From contig CP102272.1 in NCBI GenBank assembly GCA_025149125.1, forward strand, positions 5,704,001 to 5,768,000: 64,000 nt of DNA, in the 5' to 3' direction. Made by a program: the position numbers and the translations under genes. The notes under the pieces are model-generated. The model ran no database searches and was not told the origin of the DNA. It saw only the letters and a program-made list of their open reading frames with translations. Positions 58,608 through 64,000 of this stretch are shown one piece after another; within the stretch, counting starts at the first letter, position 1, and each line of letters opens with the position of its first letter. This DNA is from [Clostridium] asparagiforme DSM 15981 (GTDB taxonomy: Bacteria > Bacillota > Clostridia > Lachnospirales > Lachnospiraceae).

Positions 58608-61096
58608 TTGTTCCTCCCTATCACCGTCAGAATGGGCAGTATAATGTTCCAGCTGTAATCCTCCGGGTTCGTGTACACGTATTTCACCGTCAGCGTGTTG
58701 CCCGGGGACAGATACGGCTCCAGCGCCTCCCGGCCGAATTCCTCCACGCCGATGTCCATGGGGTCGTAATTGCCGGTATCATAGTTGTAGAAATAGATAT
58801 TTCCCACAAAGGGAACCGTGTAATTGTAACGCAGGCTCTGGATCACCTTGTCGGACAGCTGGTGGAAATCCACCCGCTCCACCTCGGTGTCGTTGCCCAG
58901 GTAATACTCCAGAATCAGAGGCGTCACGCCGTACATGGTGTTGCTCCTGGCGTAATACTCGCCGCTGAGCACGTTGGGATTCTTCTGCAGCCCGGAGCGG
59001 TAAACCAGTCCGTCCTGCTCATAATCCACCTTCACCGAGGAGGTGATCAGCGTGGAACCGTAGGTCTCGTATCCCTTCTTTGCCAAAAATCCGCCGCCCT
59101 GCTGGTTCTGGCTGAAACCCACCACCCGCGCCTCGGAGTGGTAGCCGGTCAGATAATTTCCAATGTAGAAGGTCAGCAGGTTGGTGCGCTCCAGAGCGTG
59201 CACGTACTCGGCGTCATTTAAATCCCCCTCCCGATACCGGGAAGCGCCGGTGATCTGCTCCGCCATGGGATAACCGAAGTTCATGACGCCGTACACCACC
59301 TCGCGGTTGTCCAGCTCCACCGTCTCGCCCGCCTCCATATGGCCCACCATCACCATCTGATTGTACATCAGAACCGCCACGTCGTCCACCGGGTGATTGT
59401 AGCCGTTGGTCAGGGTCCCGGAGACCGTCCCGTCAAAACAATGGATCTCCCCGGTAAATCCCGCCTTGCTGGTATTCTCGGTCTTGCGCTCCATCTGGAA
59501 ATACAGCGGGACAAAGGCCCCCACATTCCTGGCGCTGACCCGGGTTGCGGACTCGTCGAACCGCAGGTTCACGTCCGGCTCCTCGGTGCCGGTGAATTTG
59601 GGCACCTGCATATTTCCATAGTACGCGTCGTAGTAGGCGCTGCGGGTAATGGGCTGCACCATGTACGACGGGTCCAGCTCCACGGAGTAGGGCTTGTTGT
59701 ACGGGGCCTGCATATTAATAAAGGTGGTCTCCACTACGTTGTCCTCATCCATGTCCTTGATGGTGGCGTAGGTGAAAAACGGACCGTTAAACCGGGTGGT
59801 AAGGCCCATGAAATACACCATCCCCGTACAACACAGGGCCAGCAGAATCACCGCCCGTGGATAGTACCTTCGCATCCCCCGCTGCTTTAAGAAGAAATAC
59901 AGGCCCGGGCCCACCAGGGCCACATAGGCCAGCGCCGCCATGGTGTAAAGTCCCACCTTGGGCAGCCGGTTGATATCTCCCGTGTTGATCAGGCTCTGGA
60001 CCGACCAGTACTGGCTGGAGTTGGTGCCGTCCGAGGAGCTGACTAAATAGTTGATCCGGTCCTCCCCCAGAAGGGAGGAGAATAAATTGTCCACATAGGA
60101 GACATTTTCCTGGCAGAATGCCTCAATGTCCACGAAATCATAGATGGCCGCGCCCACCAGCCCGTTGTCCACGGTGACGGAGGTCAGCACCGACAGCTCG
60201 TCGCTGGAGAGCACCTCGCTGGCCCCCAGCATGTAGACGTCCGTGCATTCCAGGGGAATGGTCGCTCCCTTTGGGCTGTCCTTGGCAAACTCCACTCCCA
60301 TATTGATCTCCTGCAGATCCGCCAGGGGCAGGGGAGCCAGCAGCAAATCATCGCCGAAGGCCCGCATCACGTCCTCCGCCCGCTCTCCGGTTCCAAGAAG
60401 CAGAACGCCGCCCTTGGACACCCACTCCCACACCGCCTTCACCTGATCGCCGCTCAGGGTGCCGGTGTCAAAATTGGAGATCAGCAGCACATCCAGCTGA
60501 TCCAGCTCCATCTCCTGGGAGGGCAGGGTCCGCGCGGACATTTCAATGGTCCGGGTACGCAGGGTGCTGTAGTTGACGCCCACGCCATTTAAATATTGAA
60601 GGCGGTCCGGCGTGTCGCTCAAAATACCCACAAACAGCTCCGCGGTCTCCATGCTCACGTTCAGCTTCAGGCGTTTGCTGGCAATCTCCCGGCCCTCCTG
60701 GTCCATAACCTTCACATACATCTGGTCGATGCGGGCGCCCAGGGAAATACTCATGTCCTTGGCAAAGCTCTCCCCGGCCTCCAGGTTAAGCGGATACTCA
60801 TAGCGGTACAGCTCATAGTCCGATTCCATGGTCAGCACGGAGAGCGTTCCCGAAAATGGAGCGCCGCCCGGGTTTTCAATGCGGATTTTTAAGGGGAGGT
60901 AGCGCCCGCTCTTGGCGGTTCCCTGATATCCGTAAACCACATCCAGTTTAAGCTGCCCTCCGTCCAGGCCCTCCGCTGCCCCGGCGGTCTGCGCCGCAGC
61001 CGGAACCGCGGCCAGGATGCACAAAAGCAGGCCAACCAGAATCACGGCGGCCCGGATGCGTCTTCCCTGCGGCAATATCCGAAATCTTCCCATCAT
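58604..61096 (-). CDS. Large membrane-anchored extracytoplasmic protein of an ABC-2 system
   Basis: The 830-aa protein has an N-terminal signal peptide (AAVILVGLLLCILAAVPAAA), an extracytoplasmic beta-rich region, a GldG/GATase-like domain with LDVLLISNFDTGTLSGDQVK and GGVLLLGTGE, two transmembrane helices near the middle (about 405-460) and a large second extracytoplasmic region. Related proteins accompany NosDFY/Gld-type ABC exporters in Clostridia. No catalytic motif is obvious. The chosen start at 61096 has GGGAGA upstream; an earlier ATG at 61111 and the frame opening at 61165 have none. Confidence 0.75.
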   Translation of the reverse strand: MMGRFRILPQGRRIRAAVILVGLLLCILAAVPAAAQTAGAAEGLDGGQLKLDVVYGYQGTAKSGRYLPLKIRIENPGGAPFSGTLSVLTMESDYELYRYEYPLNLEAGESFAKDMSISLGARIDQMYVKVMDQEGREIASKRLKLNVSMETAELFVGILSDTPDRLQYLNGVGVNYSTLRTRTIEMSARTLPSQEMELDQLDVLLISNFDTGTLSGDQVKAVWEWVSKGGVLLLGTGERAEDVMRAFGDDLLLAPLPLADLQEINMGVEFAKDSPKGATIPLECTDVYMLGASEVLSSDELSVLTSVTVDNGLVGAAIYDFVDIEAFCQENVSYVDNLFSSLLGEDRINYLVSSSDGTNSSQYWSVQSLINTGDINRLPKVGLYTMAALAYVALVGPGLYFFLKQRGMRRYYPRAVILLALCCTGMVYFMGLTTRFNGPFFTYATIKDMDEDNVVETTFINMQAPYNKPYSVELDPSYMVQPITRSAYYDAYYGNMQVPKFTGTEEPDVNLRFDESATRVSARNVGAFVPLYFQMERKTENTSKAGFTGEIHCFDGTVSGTLTNGYNHPVDDVAVLMYNQMVMVGHMEAGETVELDNREVVYGVMNFGYPMAEQITGASRYREGDLNDAEYVHALERTNLLTFYIGNYLTGYHSEARVVGFSQNQQGGGFLAKKGYETYGSTLITSSVKVDYEQDGLVYRSGLQKNPNVLSGEYYARSNTMYGVTPLILEYYLGNDTEVERVDFHQLSDKVIQSLRYNYTVPFVGNIYFYNYDTGNYDPMDIGVEEFGREALEPYLSPGNTLTVKYVYTNPEDYSWNIILPILTVIGRNK

Positions 61097-61115
61097 TTTC
61101 TGTTCTCCCATAACG

Positions 61116-61176
61116 CGATTAGCTGAATGCGTCCGGGACGCTTCCTCGCATCCCCGGAGCAACAATCAGCTAATCG
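61116..61176 (-). promoter_or_regulatory. 11-bp inverted repeat at the kinase / large-protein junction
   Basis: CGATTAGCTGA (61116-61126) and TCAGCTAATCG (61166-61176) are perfect inverse copies, with an inner ATGCG/CGCAT pair. The outer arm includes the histidine kinase stop codon. On the mRNA it forms a stem just before the next start codon; it may reduce or separate expression of the downstream genes. Confidence 0.5.
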
Positions 61177-62290
61177 TCCCAAAATTCTCTTTATTTACAT
61201 CAAAATGCACCTGCAGCTTCACCGTGAACACGGTTCCGTTCAGATCGCTGGTCACGCCGATGGTTCCGCCGTGCATGTCCACGATCTCCTTGGCAATGGC
61301 AAGCCCCAGCCCCGTGCCTCCGGTGCTGCTGGATCTGGACCGCTCCACGCGGTAAAACTTGTTGAAGATGAGCGGCAGCTCATCCGGCGGGATCACATAC
61401 CCGTAGTTTGTCACAGAGACCGTCACCACTTCCTCGCCGGCAAAAATCTGCACCAGCACCCGCTTGCCGTCCGCGCCGTACTTGATGGCGTTTCCGATCA
61501 GGTTGTCGAACAGCCTGGCTAACAGATTGCCGTCCGCGGAAATCATCTTCGCCGGAACGTTGCTCTGTAAGTCGTAGGACAGGTTCTTCTCCGCAAAGTT
61601 GGGGTAAGCCTCCTCCAGAAGCTGTCCCAGGAGTTTCACAAGATCCAGCTGGGCCACGTGCATGGACATCTTGCCGTAATTGAGCTTGGTAAAGCCGAAC
61701 AGGTCCTCGATCAGCTTCTCCAGGCGTTTGGACTTGCCGTAGGCGATCTCTATGTATTTGTGCTGCATCTCCGGATCGATCCTGGTATTGCCGGCCAGCA
61801 GCTCCAGATATCCGATAATGGATGTCAGCGGGGTTCTCAGGTCGTGGGCCACATTGGTGATCAGCTCATTCTTGGTGCGCTCGCTCTCCCGCTCCTTTTC
61901 CATCAGCTGGCGGATGTCCTCGGCCATCTTGTTTAAATTGGCCGCCATACTGGAGAACTCGTCGTCCCCGATCACGTCGATAGTGGTGTTCAAATCCCCC
62001 TCGGAAATATTCTGAATGGCATCCGAGATGTGGCTGATGTAGCGGATGGAGGACTCCTGCAAAAGCAGGAAGGTCACGGAGAAGAGCAGGATTCCGCTCA
62101 CCACGTAGACCAGCACCACCGCCGCGTTCATGGAAAGGAGCAGCTCCGCCAGACGGTTCAGCTTCCCGGCGTCTTCCATATAGCGGGCGATCATCGTCAT
62201 GTTCGCCACCACGAACACTTCCACCAGACAGGTGATAATCGCGCTGTAAACGATATTGGTCACCACACGGGTGTGGTAACGCCTGCTCAT
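61166..62290 (-). CDS. Sensor histidine kinase (VanS-like)
   Basis: The 374-aa membrane kinase has two helices (about 10-32 and 56-77) around a short outer loop, a HAMP domain (SDAIQNISEGDLNTTID), the H-box NVAHDLRTPLTSIIGY with His149, and the ATPase boxes N (LFDNLIGNAIKYG), G1-like and G2 (STGGTGLGLAIAKEIV). It pairs with the response regulator 1 bp upstream. The ATG at 62290 is used; a TTG at 62302 inside the regulator's end is possible. The compact sensor loop fits sensing of cell-envelope stress or a partner membrane protein. Confidence 0.9.
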   Translation of the reverse strand: MSRRYHTRVVTNIVYSAIITCLVEVFVVANMTMIARYMEDAGKLNRLAELLLSMNAAVVLVYVVSGILLFSVTFLLLQESSIRYISHISDAIQNISEGDLNTTIDVIGDDEFSSMAANLNKMAEDIRQLMEKERESERTKNELITNVAHDLRTPLTSIIGYLELLAGNTRIDPEMQHKYIEIAYGKSKRLEKLIEDLFGFTKLNYGKMSMHVAQLDLVKLLGQLLEEAYPNFAEKNLSYDLQSNVPAKMISADGNLLARLFDNLIGNAIKYGADGKRVLVQIFAGEEVVTVSVTNYGYVIPPDELPLIFNKFYRVERSRSSSTGGTGLGLAIAKEIVDMHGGTIGVTSDLNGTVFTVKLQVHFDVNKENFGTIS

Positions 62291-62291
62291 A

Positions 62292-62996
62292 TCACTTTTC
62301 AATTTTGTACCCTACTCCCCACACTGTCGTAATGATTTTGCTCTGTCTGGTGTCCTCCTTCAGCTTGCCTCTCAGCCTTCTGATATGTACCATAACGGTA
62401 TTGTTGGCCTCATAGACCTTCTCGTTCCAAACCTTCTCGAAGATCTCGTCCGTGCTGAACACCCTGCCGGGGTTGGAGGCCAGGAGATAGAGAATGTCGA
62501 ACTCGATGGGGGTGAGCTTGATCTCCTCGTCGTCCACGATCACCTTGTGGTTGTCCTTGTTGATCACCATGCCCTTGATGGTGATCTCGTTGTTGGCCTG
62601 CTCTCTGGAACCGCTGTTGGGGTTCAGCTGGGTGTAGCGGCGCAGCTGGGACTTCACCCGGGCGGTCAGCTCCAGGGGATTGAAGGGCTTCACCACATAG
62701 TCGTCGGCCCCGGTTCCCAGGCCCAGAATCTTATCTAAGTCCGTGGACTTGGCGCTGAGCATGATAATCGGGATGTTGTTGTTCTCCCGGATCTTCTTGC
62801 ACATCTCGAGGCCGTTCATACCGGGCATCATGATGTCAAGCAGCACCAGGTGGATCTCCTCCTTCTCCAGAATCTCCAGGCCTCTGGCCGCGTTCTCAGC
62901 CTTGAATACTTTATAGCCATCGCTCACCAGATAGATTTCAATCAGATCCGCGATTTCTTTCTCGTCGTCAACTACCAGAATGTTAATATCGGGCAT
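62292..62996 (-). CDS. OmpR-family response regulator (VanR-like)
   Basis: The 234-aa protein has a receiver domain with the acidic pair VVDDE (9-12), phosphoacceptor Asp54 (LLDIMMPG), Ser/Thr in LSAKSTD and Lys in VVKPFNPLEL, then a winged-helix DNA-binding domain ending TVWGVGYKIEK. It probably controls the downstream exporter and SPFH/TPM genes and itself. The ribosome-binding site is GAGGAGGAG. The next gene upstream is across a terminator, so transcription starts near 63,000-63,050. Confidence 0.93.
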   Translation of the reverse strand: MPDINILVVDDEKEIADLIEIYLVSDGYKVFKAENAARGLEILEKEEIHLVLLDIMMPGMNGLEMCKKIRENNNIPIIMLSAKSTDLDKILGLGTGADDYVVKPFNPLELTARVKSQLRRYTQLNPNSGSREQANNEITIKGMVINKDNHKVIVDDEEIKLTPIEFDILYLLASNPGRVFSTDEIFEKVWNEKVYEANNTVMVHIRRLRGKLKEDTRQSKIITTVWGVGYKIEK

Positions 62997-63164
62997 GTCG
63001 CTCCTCCTCTTATGTTAAATGTTATATTCACATTAATTAACATTCTATCACAAGATGCTGTGATTTTCCTTACTTTTTTCATGAGAAATAGTGGGAAATT
63101 CTGTTACGGCGGGAAAAAACAGGCCCTCCCGGAGCCCCTGCCCCGGCGGTCCGTTCCATTCACG

Positions 63165-63192
63165 AAAAAATCCGGGAATAAAATCCCGGATT
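63165..63192 (-). terminator. Terminator of the sugar permease operon
   Basis: On the minus strand the stem ATCCGGGA/TCCCGGAT with a 6-nt loop is followed by TTTTTTCG. It lies just after the permease stop at 63213 and separates it from the two-component system. Confidence 0.8.
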
Positions 63193-63212
63193 TCCCTTAA
63201 TTTTCCAATATT

Positions 63213-64000
63213 CTATTTGATTCCCGACGTCACGAAGCTGGACACGAACTGCTTCTGGAAAACGCAGAACATGACGAACAGCGGGAACATGACCAGCAGG
63301 GTGGCCGAGGTCACCAGGGCCCACATGGGGCCGGAATCGTTGGCCTTGGCGAAAAGGACCAGACCCATGGTCAGAGGGCGCTTCTCCGGTGAGTTGATCA
63401 CAATCATGGGCCAGAGGAAGTTGTTCCAGTGGGTGCTGATGGAGCAGATGGCAAAGGAAATGTAAGCCGCCTTGCTGCACGGAATGAAAATGTAGCGCAG
63501 GGTCTGAAGCACCGTGGCACCGTCCATGCGGGCCGCATCCACGATGGCGGAAGGCACGCTCTTGAACGCCTGGCGCAACAGCAGCAGACCCATGGAGGAG
63601 GCGAAATAGGGCACCATGACGCCCAGCCGGGAGTCGATTAAATTCACGGCCTTCAAGGTCTGGTAGTTGGGCAGAATCAGGATATCGGCGGGGATGATAA
63701 TCTGCATCATGATCAGGGCCATTGCCAGGCCCTTCCCGGCGAAATCCACCCGCGCCAGGGCGTAGGCTCCCAGGGTGACGGTGACCAGCTGGACTCCCAG
63801 GATACCGAACACGATGATTACCGTGTTCAGACCGTATTTCACAAAGGGCGCCGCGCCGAACACCTCGCGGATGTTGTCCAGCGTGAAGCTGGGCGTCAGC
63901 GAAAAGCCGGTGGCCAGGTTGCTGGGCCGGAACGCCGTGACCACGGCCCACAAAAGCGGGAACGCCCAGAGAAAGCAGAGGGCCGCCAGAAGTATGTATT
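63213..64000 (-). CDS. MalG-type carbohydrate ABC transporter permease, truncated by window end
   Basis: At least 262 codons are visible; the frame continues to the window edge (reading ...LLAALCFLWAFPLLWAVVTA), so the N terminus lies outside. It has the MalG/UgpE-family features: AFRP near the first loop, ARVDFAGKG, ILPNYQTLKAVNLIDSRLGV, the EAA motif DAARMDGATVLQTLRYIFIP and THWNNFLWPMIV. The subfamily imports oligosaccharides or glycerol-3-phosphate-like substrates. An internal TTG at 63953 is not the start. Other system genes should lie beyond 64,000. Confidence 0.93.
   Translation of the reverse strand, partial: YILLAALCFLWAFPLLWAVVTAFRPSNLATGFSLTPSFTLDNIREVFGAAPFVKYGLNTVIIVFGILGVQLVTVTLGAYALARVDFAGKGLAMALIMMQIIIPADILILPNYQTLKAVNLIDSRLGVMVPYFASSMGLLLLRQAFKSVPSAIVDAARMDGATVLQTLRYIFIPCSKAAYISFAICSISTHWNNFLWPMIVINSPEKRPLTMGLVLFAKANDSGPMWALVTSATLLVMFPLFVMFCVFQKQFVSSFVTSGIK

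Overview
The window reads as chromosomal DNA of an endospore-forming, GC-rich member of the Clostridia, most like a Lachnospiraceae gut anaerobe. Support comes from a spoIIID gene, A/G-rich Shine-Dalgarno sequences before most genes, a VanRS-like two-component pair, ribose-type and NitT/TauT-type ABC importers, a choloylglycine-hydrolase-family enzyme, and no sign of aerobic respiration. I see no rRNA, transposase, integrase, phage structural gene or CRISPR array. Two tRNA genes (Pro-CGG, Val-GAC) lie at 17.6-17.8 kb.

Layout. 0-6.4 kb: an incomplete gene, a Crp/Fnr-type regulator, a two-TM membrane protein, an orphan GyrB/ParE-like topoisomerase subunit with low-complexity insertions, a LysR regulator and spoIIID. 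6.5-13.5 kb: a coupled two-gene locus encoding a 1987-aa protein with a C-terminal P-loop NTPase and a 355-aa protein ending in an RNxxxH (HEPN-like) motif; this is the best candidate for an undescribed system. 13.7-17.5 kb: ArsC/Spx-like protein, AI-2E-family permease, dihydropyrimidinase, a DnaA-box-like cluster, and two tiny divergent genes whose ribosome-binding sites lie in the arms of a perfect 18-bp inverted repeat. 17.9-29.9 kb: one long minus-strand operon led by a GntR regulator, with a ribose-type ABC importer followed by a creatininase-family hydrolase, a KduD-like dehydrogenase, KDPG aldolase, a LarA/DUF2088 protein, KDGal kinase, a 2-hydroxyacid dehydrogenase and a membrane protein. 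It looks like a sugar-acid or cyclitol catabolic pathway ending in pyruvate plus a triose phosphate.

30-42.7 kb is mixed: an aromatic-acid-exporter-like protein, a penicillin-V-acylase/bile-salt-hydrolase family enzyme, a P-type cation ATPase behind a yybP-ykoY (Mn2+) riboswitch with two consecutive terminators, a DEAD-box helicase, YwbE, an RNA-methyltransferase-like protein, an ABC-F protein, a pseudouridine synthase rich in DnaA-box-like 9-mers, and a hemolysin-III/PAQR protein. 42.9-52.6 kb: a second catabolic regulon under an RpiR regulator, made of two cupins, a NitT/TauT importer with two permeases and two ATPases, an M24 peptidase, an SDR and a divergent mannonate-dehydratase-like enolase-superfamily enzyme. 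The same 15-bp motif lies upstream of both arms. 52.6-64 kb: a GIY-YIG protein, then a co-oriented run of TPM, zinc-ribbon, SPFH, ABC-2 exporter and large membrane-anchored protein genes headed by a two-component system, and finally a truncated MalG-type sugar permease.

Gene starts were chosen by Shine-Dalgarno sequence and overlap; several differ from the longest ORF. All functions are read from sequence patterns and recalled family knowledge. No database search was run.
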